This document shows positions 26,586 to 35,214 of a stretch of DNA of 64,000 bases, piece after piece. The stretch covers positions 105,854 to 169,853 of the forward strand of contig NZ_LMNW01000033.1 in the NCBI RefSeq assembly GCF_001423125.1, written 5' to 3'. Each line of letters opens with the position of its first letter. The first letter of the stretch is position 1. The translations under genes were made by a program, and so were the position numbers. The stretch comes from Duganella sp. Leaf126. Lineage in GTDB: Bacteria > Pseudomonadota > Gammaproteobacteria > Burkholderiales > Burkholderiaceae_D. Below the pieces are notes generated by a model. It saw only the letters and a list, made by a program, of their open reading frames with translations. It ran no database searches and was not told the origin of the DNA.

Positions 26586-27821
26586 ATGGCCTTACGCATG
26601 CTTTACGACTGCTGCGCGTCGGCACTGGCCAGCATCCAGGCGCACCGGTTGCGCAGCTTCCTGACGTCGCTGGGCATCATCATCGGTGTGGCGTCGGTGA
26701 TTGCGGTGGTGGCCACGGTGCAGGGATTGACGTCCACCATCGCCGACAGCTTCAAGGGCCTGGGCAGCAACAGCCTGACGCTGCGCTCGGACACCTCGTT
26801 CGAGGAACAGCTGCAGGGCAAGCAAAACCGCCTGACCCTCGCCGATCTCGACAAGGTCCGGCGCAGCATCGACGGCATTTCCAGCATCACGCCGTCATTT
26901 TCGCCGGTGGGCAAATTCGGCACCACGGTCAAGGCCGGCAACAAGACCAGCTATAGCCGCGTCATCGCCAGCACGCCCAGCTACCAGGATGCCTACGAAG
27001 CCTATACCCAGGCCGGCCGCTTCCTCAATGCGGCCGACGAGGAGTCGGGGCGCAATGTCTGCGTGATCGGTGAAACCCTGCGCGAAAACCTGCTGCTGCC
27101 GAAAAATCCGGTGGGGCAGTACATCCAGGTCAACGGCAACTGGTTCAAGGTGGTCGGGCTGGCCGAGCCGCGCGGCGAGATCCTCGGCATCAGCCAGGAC
27201 GACTACATGATCATCCCGTTCTCGGTCGGCCTGGCCCTGGCCGGCAATCTGGCCAGCCAGGACGTCAGCATCACGTTCAATGTGGACCGCATCGAACAAC
27301 TCGAAGAAATCCAGAGCCGGGTGACGGCATTGCTGCGCAACGCCCACAAGCTCAAGCCTGGTCAGAAGAACGATTTCAAGGTCCAGACCTCGCAGCAACT
27401 GACCGAATCGTTCACCCAGATCCTGTCCAGCCTGACCGTGGTGCTGGTCGGAATCGTCAGCATTTCGCTGCTGGTCGGCGGCATCGGCATCATGAACATC
27501 ATGCTGGTTTCGGTCACCGAGCGCACCCGGGAAATCGGCATCTGCAAGGCGCTGGGAGCGTCGCGCGCCTACATCCTGACCCAGTTCCTGATCGAGGCAG
27601 TGGCCATCTCGCTGATCGGCGGCGTGCTGGGCCTGATGCTGGGCTATGGCCTGGCGTTCGTGATCGGCGCCCTGATCCCCGGTTTTCCGGCACCCAACGT
27701 GCCGGTGTGGGCCATCGCGCTGTCGCTGACGTTCTCGTCCGCAGTCGGCATGTTGTTCGGCATCCTGCCTGCCGCCAAGGCCGCCGACCTCAATGTGATC
27801 GACGCGCTGCGGTACGAATAG
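26586..27821 (+). CDS. ABC transporter permease, MacB/FtsX type
   Basis: 411 residues. One N-terminal TM (LRSFLTSLGIIIGVASVIAV) near residue 25, a large periplasmic MacB_PCD domain (residues about 50-270), then three C-terminal TMs of the FtsX domain: LTVVLVGIVSISLLVGGIGI, LIEAVAISLIGGVLGLMLGY and IALSLTFSSAVGMLFGILPA. The TERTREIGICKALGASR cytoplasmic loop near residue 305 is diagnostic. Type VII ABC exporters of this kind push small peptides or lipids from the periplasm out through TolC with MacA. Here it completes the four-gene export operon of the RiPP cluster. Confidence 0.93.
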   Translation: MALRMLYDCCASALASIQAHRLRSFLTSLGIIIGVASVIAVVATVQGLTSTIADSFKGLGSNSLTLRSDTSFEEQLQGKQNRLTLADLDKVRRSIDGISSITPSFSPVGKFGTTVKAGNKTSYSRVIASTPSYQDAYEAYTQAGRFLNAADEESGRNVCVIGETLRENLLLPKNPVGQYIQVNGNWFKVVGLAEPRGEILGISQDDYMIIPFSVGLALAGNLASQDVSITFNVDRIEQLEEIQSRVTALLRNAHKLKPGQKNDFKVQTSQQLTESFTQILSSLTVVLVGIVSISLLVGGIGIMNIMLVSVTERTREIGICKALGASRAYILTQFLIEAVAISLIGGVLGLMLGYGLAFVIGALIPGFPAPNVPVWAIALSLTFSSAVGMLFGILPAAKAADLNVIDALRYE

Positions 27822-27863
27822 TCCGCTAGAATGGCAGGGCGCCAACAACCGCCGGAGGTCCGC

Positions 27864-28178
27864 ATGCCGATTACGCCGCAAGCGCTGGAACTGCTGATGC
27901 AGGAAGTGGAGCAGGACGATCCGATCGATTTCGCCGACCTGCCGTTTGCCGAGGAAGACCTGCGCGCGCTGATCGCCAACCACCTGTGTGACATGGCTGC
28001 AGCGATGGACAATTTCAGCGAACAGGACAAGCAGCTGACCCTGCTGGCGGTGGCTGCCAAGCTGGTGCTGGAAAACCTGGTGCTGCACATCCAGCTGCTG
28101 CGCCGCCATGGCGTGCCGCTGAGCGCCTCCACCGACGCCCTGCTCGACCGGCTGCGCAAAGGCAGCCAGGACGGTTGA
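27864..28178 (+). CDS. Small hypothetical protein after the export operon
   Basis: 104 residues from the ATG at 27864, which has GGAGG six bases upstream (an in-frame start at 27831 lacks this). All-helical and acidic in the first third (LMQEVEQDDPIDFADLPFAEE, read in two parts), then a hydrophobic helical middle (LTLLAVAAKLVLENLVLHIQ). No signal peptide or TM segment. It follows the MacB-like gene by 42 bp and may ride on the same transcript. I do not recognise the family. Confidence 0.65.
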   Translation: MPITPQALELLMQEVEQDDPIDFADLPFAEEDLRALIANHLCDMAAAMDNFSEQDKQLTLLAVAAKLVLENLVLHIQLLRRHGVPLSASTDALLDRLRKGSQDG

Positions 28179-28202
28179 CCGGGCGTCTTGCCGCGGGCCG
28201 GC

Positions 28203-28520
28203 TCAGGCGCGCCGGCGCGCTGCCGGCGCGGTGATGACGAGATCGGTATCGGCCACCGCCACGCACGGCAGCATGCAGCCCTCGCGCTGCTCTTCCCGGC
28301 TCAGGCCCGGCCATTCGACCCGGTAGTGGACAGTGCCGCTGTCGAGCCGGCACAGACAGGTGCGGCAGGTGCCGTTGCGGCACGAGCTGGGCAGGCGGAT
28401 ACCGGCCGCCTCTGCTGCTGCCAGCACGGAGACGCCCGCGCCCGCAGCAAAGGTCCAGCCCGGTCCCGCCAGGGTCACTTCGAGCGTGTCGGATCTGGTG
28501 TCGGGTTCGGTGTCGCACAT
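28203..28520 (-). CDS. Plant-type [2Fe-2S] ferredoxin
   Basis: 105 residues from the ATG at 28520; a longer reading frame upstream is unlikely. The cluster motif SCRNGTCRTCLC (CxxxxCxxC) near residue 47 and the distal Cys in EGCMLPCVAVADTDL give the four cluster ligands of a plant-type ferredoxin. The beta-grasp fold start (LEVTLAGPGWTFAAGAGVSV) is present. It carries electrons to an unseen partner. It lies downstream of, and on the same strand as, the nucleoside importer genes, but a 180-bp gap holding a strong palindrome separates them. Confidence 0.88.
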   Translation of the reverse strand: MCDTEPDTRSDTLEVTLAGPGWTFAAGAGVSVLAAAEAAGIRLPSSCRNGTCRTCLCRLDSGTVHYRVEWPGLSREEQREGCMLPCVAVADTDLVITAPAARRRA

Positions 28521-28633
28521 GTGCTGGTCCGCTGATCGAAACCGCCATGATACGCCAGGCCCCGTTCCCCAGCGGCTGGCCGGGCGCCCACAATACTGGC
28601 GGCAGGGCTGCCCGCGCGTGCGCCGGACCGGCG

Positions 28634-28659
28634 GGCAGTCTGCCTGCAGGCAGACTGCC
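28634..28659. repeat. Perfect 26-bp palindrome
   Basis: GGCAGTCTGCC (28634-28644), TGCA, and GGCAGACTGCC (28649-28659) are exactly self-complementary. It lies 41 bp past the stop of the last permease gene. A second small dyad, CGCCGG-A-CCGGCG (28621-28633), abuts it. No U-tract follows on either strand, so it may be a stabilising 3' stem, a factor-dependent terminator, or a REP-like unit. Confidence 0.65.
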
Positions 28660-28700
28660 GCCCCGTCGCCCCATCGCCCCATCGCAGAGAGACGGTCGCG

Positions 28701-29627
28701 TCAGTCGGCCTTGAAGTTCTGGCCCAGCGACATCGGCTTGTTGAGCAGGATGGTCTGCGGATTGCGGCAGATCAGCACCAGCACCACGATGGTGGCGAGA
28801 TAGGGCAGCATCGACAAAAACTCGGTCGGGATCGCCAGCCCCATGCCCTGGCCGTGGAACTGCAGCACCGTCACGCCGCCGAACAGGTAGGCGCCCAGCA
28901 GCACGCCGCGCGGCTTCCAGGTGGCAAACACCACCTGCGCCAGCGCGATCCAGCCGCGCCCGGCGGTCATGCCTTCCACCCACATCGGCGTCAGCGCCAG
29001 CGACAGGTAGGCGCCGCCGAGCCCCGCCATGGCGCCGCCGAATAGCACCGTGCCATAGCGCAGGCCGATGACGTTGAAGCCGATCGCATGGGCGCTGTGC
29101 GGCGACTCGCCCACCGCGCGGATCACCAGCCCGAGCCGGGTGCGCGCCAGCATCCACCCGACCGCCAGCACCAGTACCAGCGAGCCGTACACGATGGCGT
29201 CAAAGCGGAACAGCAGCGGCCCGACGAACGGCAGGTCCGACAGCAGCGGCAGCGCCAGGCCCGGCATGCGCTCGACGGTCTGGCCGACCAGGCCGCGTCC
29301 GGCGAAAGCCGAGACACCGATGCCGAACAGGGTCAGCGCCAGGCCGGTGGCCACCTGGTTGGTCTGCAATGTCAGCACCAGAAAGCCGAACAGCAGCGCC
29401 ATCGCCATGCCCGCCGCCATCGCCGCCAGCAGGCCGGCCACCATGCTGCCGGTGCCGAGCGTGACACCGAAACCGGTCACTGCACCGACCAGCATCATGC
29501 CCTCCAGGCCCAGGTTCAGTACGCCGGAGCGCTCGGTCACCAGCTCGCCCATCGACGCCACCACCAGCGGCGTGGCGGCGCCGGCAGTGCTGGCCAGGAA
29601 GGCGATCAGCAGTTCGGTGGTGATCAT
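28701..29627 (-). CDS. Nucleoside ABC importer permease (BMP system), subunit 2
   Basis: 308 residues, about nine TM helices. ITTELLIAFLASTAGAATPL followed by LGELVTERSGVLNLGLEGMM-type text (here MGELVTERSGVLNLGLEGMM) is diagnostic of the inner permease of the BmpA/NupNOPQ importers, which take up purine nucleosides; ALTPMWVEGMTAGRGWIALA is the EAA-like coupling loop. The ATG overlaps the upstream permease TGA by four bases. A longer frame into that gene is a shadow. Confidence 0.92.
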   Translation of the reverse strand: MITTELLIAFLASTAGAATPLVVASMGELVTERSGVLNLGLEGMMLVGAVTGFGVTLGTGSMVAGLLAAMAAGMAMALLFGFLVLTLQTNQVATGLALTLFGIGVSAFAGRGLVGQTVERMPGLALPLLSDLPFVGPLLFRFDAIVYGSLVLVLAVGWMLARTRLGLVIRAVGESPHSAHAIGFNVIGLRYGTVLFGGAMAGLGGAYLSLALTPMWVEGMTAGRGWIALAQVVFATWKPRGVLLGAYLFGGVTVLQFHGQGMGLAIPTEFLSMLPYLATIVVLVLICRNPQTILLNKPMSLGQNFKAD

Positions 29628-30712
29628 GAAACGACTCCCGCAGTACGCTGCTGTGGCCTCGGATGCGGCTTCAGGCGGTAATGGATGAACAGGTCCGCCG
29701 CCAGCAGGTAGAACAGCAGCAGGCCCTGGAACACGCCGGTGATCGCCGACGGCGCACCGAGCTCGATCTGCGCGGTTTCGCCGCCGATGTACAGCAGCGA
29801 CATCAGCAGCGCCGACAGCAGCACGCCGAGCGGGTGCAGGCGGCCCACGTAGGCGACGATGATGGCGGCAAAGCCGTAGCCGGGCGAGACCGACGGCTGC
29901 AGCTGGCCCAGCGGCCCGGCTACCTCGCCCACGCCGGCGACGCCGGCCAGCGCGCCGCTGACCATGAAGGCCAGCCAGACATTGCGCGGCTCGGAAAAGC
30001 CGGCGTACAGGGCGGCGGCCGGCGCCATGCCGCTCACCTGCATGCGGTAGCCGGCAAACGTATGGCGGCAAAAGAACCATGCGGCGCCGGCCGCCAGCAG
30101 CGACAGAATAAACGCCGCGTTCAGGCGCAAGCCATCGACCAGCAGCGGCAAGGTGGCCGCGGCGCTGAACATTTTCGATTGCGGAAAATTGAAACCGTCC
30201 GGATCGCGCAGCGGACCGTGCACCAGGTAGCTGAGCAGGTGGTACGCCACGTACACCAGCATCAGGCTGACCAGGATCTCGCTGGTATTGAAGCGGGTGC
30301 GCAGCAGCGCCGGAATCGCCGCCCACAGCATGCCGCCCGCGGCGCCCGCTGCCAGCATCAGCGGCAGCATCCACCATGCCTCCACGTCCTGGCAGTGCAG
30401 GGCCACGGCGCCGGCCGCAATCGCACCGACCGTCAGCTGGCCGTCGGCGCCGATGTTGTTGACGTTGGCGCGAAAGCCGAGCGCCAGGCCCACGCCGCAC
30501 AGGATCAGCGGCGTCGCCTTGAGCAGCAGTTCGCCGGCGCCATACATGGTGGTCCACGGCTTGACGAAGTACACGTAGAACGCGTGCAGCGGCGGCTGGC
30601 CGAGGAACAGGAACAGCAGCGAGCCGGTGGCCAGCATGGCCAGCGCCGCGATCAGCGGTGACGCCAGCATCATGCGGCGCGAGGGTGCGGGACGTTTTTC
30701 AAGCCGGGACAT
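29624..30712 (-). CDS. Nucleoside ABC importer permease (BMP system), subunit 1
   Basis: 362 residues from the ATG at 30712, supported by AGGAG eight bases upstream; it overlaps the ATPase gene's stop by 14 bases. Hydrophobic helices from residue about 20 on (LIAALAMLATGSLLFLFLG). LKATPLILCGVGLALGFRAN followed by VNNIGADGQLTVGAIAAG is the hallmark of the larger permease in this family, and PGYGFAAIIVAYVGRLHPLG lies near residue 275. It forms the channel with the 308-residue permease. Confidence 0.92.
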   Translation of the reverse strand: MSRLEKRPAPSRRMMLASPLIAALAMLATGSLLFLFLGQPPLHAFYVYFVKPWTTMYGAGELLLKATPLILCGVGLALGFRANVNNIGADGQLTVGAIAAGAVALHCQDVEAWWMLPLMLAAGAAGGMLWAAIPALLRTRFNTSEILVSLMLVYVAYHLLSYLVHGPLRDPDGFNFPQSKMFSAAATLPLLVDGLRLNAAFILSLLAAGAAWFFCRHTFAGYRMQVSGMAPAAALYAGFSEPRNVWLAFMVSGALAGVAGVGEVAGPLGQLQPSVSPGYGFAAIIVAYVGRLHPLGVLLSALLMSLLYIGGETAQIELGAPSAITGVFQGLLLFYLLAADLFIHYRLKPHPRPQQRTAGVVS

Positions 30713-32264
30713 GCGGTGCTCCTGTAACGGTAGGGTCGGCAACGGCGCCTTGTTCATCGAAATCGCCGCTCATCCATACGCCGACCTGGCTGACGCTGGT
30801 CTCGGCCACCGGCACGGCGCGCGACAGGCGGCCATCGGCCAGCACGGCGATGCGGTCGCTGAGCATGAACAGCTCGTCGATGTCCTCGGACAGCACCAGC
30901 ACCGCCACGCCGGCGCTGCGCATGTCGAGGATGGCCTGGCGGATCAGCATGGCCGCGCCGATATCGACGCCCCAGGTGGGCTGGGCCAGCACCATCACCC
31001 GGGGCGCCAGCAGAATCTCGCGCCCGACGATGAATTTCTGCAGATTGCCGCCCGAAAGGCTGGCCGCCGCCGCGCGCTCGCCGCCGCACCTGACCTGGAA
31101 GCGCGCGATCACGTCGCGTGCAAACGCGGCCACCGCGCCGCGCCGCACCAGTCCGCGCTGCACCATGGCCGTGGCCGGCGGCACGTAGCCGGTCAGCAGC
31201 GCATTGTCGGCCAGCGACAGGTCGGGCACGGCGCCCCGCCCCAGCCGCTCCTCGGGCACGAAACCGAGGCCGCGCCAGCGCCGCTGCGCCGCGTCGAGCG
31301 GCCCCACGTCCTGGCCGAGCAGGCGGATCGTGCCCTGGCCCGGTCCCAGCGGCCGCTCGCCCGAGATCGCCTTGAGCAGCTCCTGCTGGCCGTTGCCGGA
31401 GATGCCGGCGATGCCGACGATCTCGCCGCTGCGCAGCGCCAGGCCGATGCCCTTGAGCTGGGTGCCGAACGGCTCGGCGCTGTCGACGGTGAGCGCGTCG
31501 AGCGCCAGCGCCACGGCGCCCGGCGGCTGCGGCGTATGGACGCACACGGGCAGTTCGCGGCCGATCATCAGCGCGGCCAGCGACCGCGCGCTTTCCTGCT
31601 GCGGCAGCGCGGTGCCGGACACGCGCCCGCCGCGCAGCACGGTGGCCTTGTCGCACAGCGCCTGGATTTCGTCGAGCTTGTGGCTGATGTAGACGATGCT
31701 CATGCCTTCGGCCGCCAGTCGCCGCAACGACGCAAACAGTTTCAGCACGGCGTCGGGTGTCAGTACCGAGGTCGGCTCGTCCATGATCAGCAGCTTCGGC
31801 GACTGCAGCAGGCAGCGCACGATTTCCACGCGCTGGCGCTCGCCCACCGACATGCTGTGCACGAGGCGCGTCGGGTCGAGCGGCAGGCCATATTGTTCGG
31901 AGACGGCACGGATGCGCGGCGCCAGCGCTGCCGGCGAGGTTTTCTGGTCCAGCGCCAGCGCGATGTTCTCGGCCACGCTCAGCGTGTCGAACAGCGCGAA
32001 GTGCTGGAACACCATGCCGATGCCGAGCTTGCGCGCCGCGTGCGGCGACTCGATCTGCACCTGCCGGCCCTGCCACAGGATCTGACCATCGTCGGGTTTG
32101 ACCACGCCGTAGATGATCTTCATCAGTGTGCTCTTGCCGGCGCCGTTCTCGCCCAGCACGGCGTGGATCTCGCCCGGCATCACGGTCAGATCCACCCGGT
32201 CGTTGGCCACCACCGACGGATAGACCTTGGAGATGCCCAGCAGCTGCAAGCGCGGTTCAGTCAT
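30699..32264 (-). CDS. Nucleoside ABC importer ATPase, two cassettes (BMP system)
   Basis: 521 residues holding two ABC cassettes. The first has Walker A GENGAGKSTLMKIIYG near residue 35, SVGERQRVEIVRCLL and LLIMDEPTSVLTP. The second has a degenerate P-loop GISGNGQQELLKAISG near 285 and signature LSGGNLQKFIVGREI with VLAQPTWGVDIGA. An unequal cassette pair is normal for ribose/nucleoside importers. Start at MTEPRLQLLGISKVYPS, with AAGGA upstream. It is the first gene of the importer operon on this strand; the binding protein and porin are divergent. Confidence 0.93.
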   Translation of the reverse strand: MTEPRLQLLGISKVYPSVVANDRVDLTVMPGEIHAVLGENGAGKSTLMKIIYGVVKPDDGQILWQGRQVQIESPHAARKLGIGMVFQHFALFDTLSVAENIALALDQKTSPAALAPRIRAVSEQYGLPLDPTRLVHSMSVGERQRVEIVRCLLQSPKLLIMDEPTSVLTPDAVLKLFASLRRLAAEGMSIVYISHKLDEIQALCDKATVLRGGRVSGTALPQQESARSLAALMIGRELPVCVHTPQPPGAVALALDALTVDSAEPFGTQLKGIGLALRSGEIVGIAGISGNGQQELLKAISGERPLGPGQGTIRLLGQDVGPLDAAQRRWRGLGFVPEERLGRGAVPDLSLADNALLTGYVPPATAMVQRGLVRRGAVAAFARDVIARFQVRCGGERAAAASLSGGNLQKFIVGREILLAPRVMVLAQPTWGVDIGAAMLIRQAILDMRSAGVAVLVLSEDIDELFMLSDRIAVLADGRLSRAVPVAETSVSQVGVWMSGDFDEQGAVADPTVTGAPHVPA

Positions 32265-32574
32265 TCGCCAGTCCTTCCTCGTCACCAGTGATGGACCAGG
32301 TCAGACGCAAGGAGCATGCCACGATACGCGCTGCGCGCCGGCCGGTAGTGGGCCCACCCTGCACTAAAGCGGGATGGACCGCTCCCCAAAACTGTGCGCC
32401 GGAGGACGCGACCGGTCGCCATGGTGCCGGCCGGTGCGGTGCGGCGCGGCAGCAGGACTGCCACTGGCCTGATCCTTGCTAGATTGTCGTCGAGGGTTGA
32501 TTCACGATTACAATCGCCGTCCCGCAGCCTTGCATCGCTGTTTGCTGCCCACATCATTTACACGGAGTCCGTCC
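32265..32574. other. Divergent intergenic region between importer ATPase and porin
   Basis: 310 bp. A TACAAT at 32509-32514 could be a -10 box for the porin and binding-protein genes, with a poorly placed TTGTCG upstream. No strong operator or hairpin is obvious, and the short reading frames here have no ribosome sites. Confidence 0.4.
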
Positions 32575-33441
32575 ATGCCACGTCGTTCACGCCTGATCCG
32601 CCGCACCGCTGCCTTTGCCCTCCTCGCTGCCGGCGCCGTCGGTGCTGCCGCGGCGGCCGACTGGAGCGACACCTCGCTCAGCTACCGCTACGGCACCAAA
32701 TTCGCCGAGCCGTTCAACGACAACGACATCACCAAGAACATCGTCAACTTCAGTCACGTCTCCGGCTACAAGTACGGCAAGAATTTTTTCAGCGTCGATC
32801 TGCTGATGTCGTCCGATCTCGACCCGTCGTCGGCCGGCTCCAACAGCGGCGCCCACGAAGCGTATGCCGTGTACCGCCACACGCTGGACTTCGGCAAGAT
32901 CGCCGGCAAGAGCTATGCCTTCGGTCCCGTGCGCAGCATCGGCGCCACGGCCGGCTTCGACTACAACAGCAAGACCGACGCCGGCTACAACTCGAAGAAG
33001 CGCATGGTGGTGGCCGGCCCCACGCTGATGTTCGACGTCCCCGGTTTTCTGGACGTGAGCCTGCTGGCGATCTGGGAATCGAATGCGCCGTATAACACCT
33101 TCACCAACCAGGCCACGCCGCGCTACTCGTACAAGACCCACGCCATGCTGACCGGCGCCTGGGGCATCCCGTTCGACATCGGCATTCCACTGAGCTTCGA
33201 GGGCTACGCCAACTTCATCACCGCCAAGGGCACCAACGAATTCGGCGGCGGCACCGCGCCGGAAACCAATATCGACATGCAGATCATGTACGACCTGAGC
33301 GGCGCGGTCGGCGCCGCCAAAAACACGTTCAAGGTCGGCGCCGAGTACCAGTACTGGCGCAACAAGTTCGGCAACCCGAGCCGCAACAACAACGGCGCCA
33401 CGGCCCGCACGCCGATGGTTCGCGCCGAATACCATTTTTAA
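32575..33441 (+). CDS. Tsx-like nucleoside-specific outer-membrane channel
   Basis: 288 residues starting at ATG 32575 with a signal peptide (RRTAAFALLAAGAVGAAAAA, cut near residue 25). The mature part alternates aromatic and polar residues in beta-strands and ends in the outer-membrane C-terminal signature VRAEYHF. DWSDTSLSYRYGTKFAEPF and NIVNFSHVSGYKYGKNFFSV strongly recall the start of Tsx/OmpK porins. It is next to the nucleoside-binding BMP protein, so it probably lets nucleosides through the outer membrane. Confidence 0.88.
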   Translation: MPRRSRLIRRTAAFALLAAGAVGAAAAADWSDTSLSYRYGTKFAEPFNDNDITKNIVNFSHVSGYKYGKNFFSVDLLMSSDLDPSSAGSNSGAHEAYAVYRHTLDFGKIAGKSYAFGPVRSIGATAGFDYNSKTDAGYNSKKRMVVAGPTLMFDVPGFLDVSLLAIWESNAPYNTFTNQATPRYSYKTHAMLTGAWGIPFDIGIPLSFEGYANFITAKGTNEFGGGTAPETNIDMQIMYDLSGAVGAAKNTFKVGAEYQYWRNKFGNPSRNNNGATARTPMVRAEYHF

Positions 33442-33461
33442 AACCGATCCCGAGGACGCCC

Positions 33462-34541
33462 ATGATGAACCGCCGCACCGCACTGACCGCCATTGCCGCC
33501 GCCTGCACTTTGGCTGCCGCCATCCCGTCGTTTGCCGCCGAGCCGCTGAAGGTCGGTTTCGTCTACGTGGGCCCGGTCGGCGACGCCGGCTGGACCTATG
33601 CCCACGACCAGGGCCGCCTGGCGCTGGAAAAGGCGCTCGGCGGGCAGGTCAAGACCACCTACGTGGAAAATGTGCCCGAGGGGGCGGACTCCGAGCGCGT
33701 GATCCGCAAGCTCGTCTCCGAAGGCAACAAGCTGATTTTCACCACCTCGTTCGGCTACATGAACGCCACCGAAAAAGTGGCAAAAAGCGCGCCCGGCGTC
33801 ACCTTCGTGCACGCCACCGGTTTCAAGCGCGCCAAGAACCTGGGCACCTACGAATCGCGCCTGTACGAAGGCTCGTACCTGAACGGCATCCTGGCCGGCA
33901 AGATGACCAAGTCGAACACGCTGGGCTTCGTCGCCTCGTTCCCGGTCCCCGAGGTGATCCGCAACATCAATGCGTTTACGCTCGGCGCCCAGAGCGTCAA
34001 CCCCGGCATCAAGACCAAGGTCATCTGGGTGAACTCGTGGTACGACCCGGCCAAGGAACGCCAGGCAGCGGAAACGCTGGTGGCGCAGGGTGCCGACGTG
34101 ATGGCGCAAAACACCGACTCGCCGGCCACGCTGCTGGTGGCGCAGGAAAAAGGCGTGTATGCATTCGGCTGGGACTCGGACATGGCGCGCTTCGCCCCCA
34201 AGGCCCACCTGACCGCCGCCACCAACGACTGGTCCGGCTACTACATCGACACGGCCAAGGCGGTCATCGCCGGCACCTGGAAAAGCGATAACTACCATGG
34301 CGGTTTGAAGGAAGGCATGGTCAAGATGTCCAGGCTGAACGCCGTGGTGCCTGCGGCAGCGGCCAAGCTGTACGAGGAAAAAAAGGCTGCGCTCACGGCC
34401 GGCACGTTTGCGCCGTTCACCGGTCCGATCAAGGACCAGTCGGGCGCCATCCGGTACGCGGCCGGCGTGCGCGCGCCGGAAAAGGATGTGACGTCGATGA
34501 ATTTCTATGTCCAGGGTGTCGATGGCACGATCCCGAAATAG
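33462..34541 (+). CDS. BMP-family nucleoside-binding lipoprotein/periplasmic protein
   Basis: 359 residues with an N-terminal export signal (RRTALTAIAAACTLAAAIPSF; the cysteine is not in a clean lipobox, so a normal Sec cut after SFAA is likely). LKVGFVYVGPVGDAGWTYAH is the diagnostic BMP/PnrA motif, with IFTTSFGYMNATEKVA and QNTDSPATLLVAQEKGVYAF downstream. It binds nucleosides and feeds the divergent permease/ATPase set. It starts 20 bp after the porin gene, and a deaminase gene follows, so import and first catabolic step are linked. Confidence 0.93.
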   Translation: MMNRRTALTAIAAACTLAAAIPSFAAEPLKVGFVYVGPVGDAGWTYAHDQGRLALEKALGGQVKTTYVENVPEGADSERVIRKLVSEGNKLIFTTSFGYMNATEKVAKSAPGVTFVHATGFKRAKNLGTYESRLYEGSYLNGILAGKMTKSNTLGFVASFPVPEVIRNINAFTLGAQSVNPGIKTKVIWVNSWYDPAKERQAAETLVAQGADVMAQNTDSPATLLVAQEKGVYAFGWDSDMARFAPKAHLTAATNDWSGYYIDTAKAVIAGTWKSDNYHGGLKEGMVKMSRLNAVVPAAAAKLYEEKKAALTAGTFAPFTGPIKDQSGAIRYAAGVRAPEKDVTSMNFYVQGVDGTIPK

Positions 34542-34550
34542 GCGCCCGCG

Positions 34551-35054
34551 ATGACTGCTGCCGCCACCGCGCAGGACCATGTCTGGCTGACCGAGGTGCT
34601 GGCGCTGGCGCAGCGCTCGCGCGACGAAGGCCACCATCCGTTTGCCGCGATGGTGGTGGCGGCCGACGGCACCGTGCTGGCGGCAGCGATGAACGCCTCG
34701 TCGAGCGACCGCACTGCGCACGCCGAAATGAACGCGCTGCGCTTGGCGTCGCAACGTTTCAGCCCGGCCGAACTGGCCGGCGCCACGCTGTACACCAGCG
34801 CCGAACCATGCGCCATGTGCAGCGGCGGCACCTACTGGAGCGGCGTGGGCCGGGTGGTGTACGCGCTGTCGGAAGCGAGCCTGCTGCAACTGACCGGTGA
34901 CGATCCCGAAAATCCGACCCTGGCTGTGCCGTGCCGCACGGTGTTTGCCGCCGGCCAGCGCCCGACCGAAGTGATCGGGCCGCTGCGCGAAGACGAAGCG
35001 CGGCGCGCGCATGCGGGGTTCTGGCAAGGCGGACCCGCCACTGAAACGTATTAA
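34551..35054 (+). CDS. Nucleoside/nucleobase deaminase (cytidine-deaminase-like fold)
   Basis: 167 residues with the zinc motif HAEMNALRLA near residue 63 and PCAMCSGGTYW near residue 87 (HxE and PCxxC). The CMP/dCMP-deaminase fold and the pattern SRDEGHHPFAAMVVAADGTV match guanine or tRNA-type deaminases. With a nucleoside importer beside it, guanine or a nucleoside is a likely substrate. GuaD, TadA and related enzymes share these motifs, so the exact substrate is open; TadA is unlikely given the context. The start codon lies nine bases after the BMP gene's stop. Confidence 0.88.
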   Translation: MTAAATAQDHVWLTEVLALAQRSRDEGHHPFAAMVVAADGTVLAAAMNASSSDRTAHAEMNALRLASQRFSPAELAGATLYTSAEPCAMCSGGTYWSGVGRVVYALSEASLLQLTGDDPENPTLAVPCRTVFAAGQRPTEVIGPLREDEARRAHAGFWQGGPATETY

Positions 35055-35065
35055 ATCGAACAATA

Positions 35066-35098
35066 TTGTTGCCACCAAGTGATGTTTTGGGGCAACAA
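35066..35098. repeat. Stem-loop downstream of the deaminase gene
   Basis: TTGTTGCC (35066-35073) and GGCAACAA (35091-35098) are exact inverted repeats around a 17-base loop, twelve bases after the deaminase stop. No U-tract follows on the plus strand, so it is at best a factor-dependent or weak terminator. Confidence 0.4.
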
Positions 35099-35214
35099 CT
35101 TGGGCCGGCAGGGCGGCGCCGGTACCGGTCACGGCGACATCGATTGCTAATTTTCCGTAATGGGGTCAGAGTATCACCCTGAACCAGGCATCACGCGATG
35201 CGGGGGAGATAATC

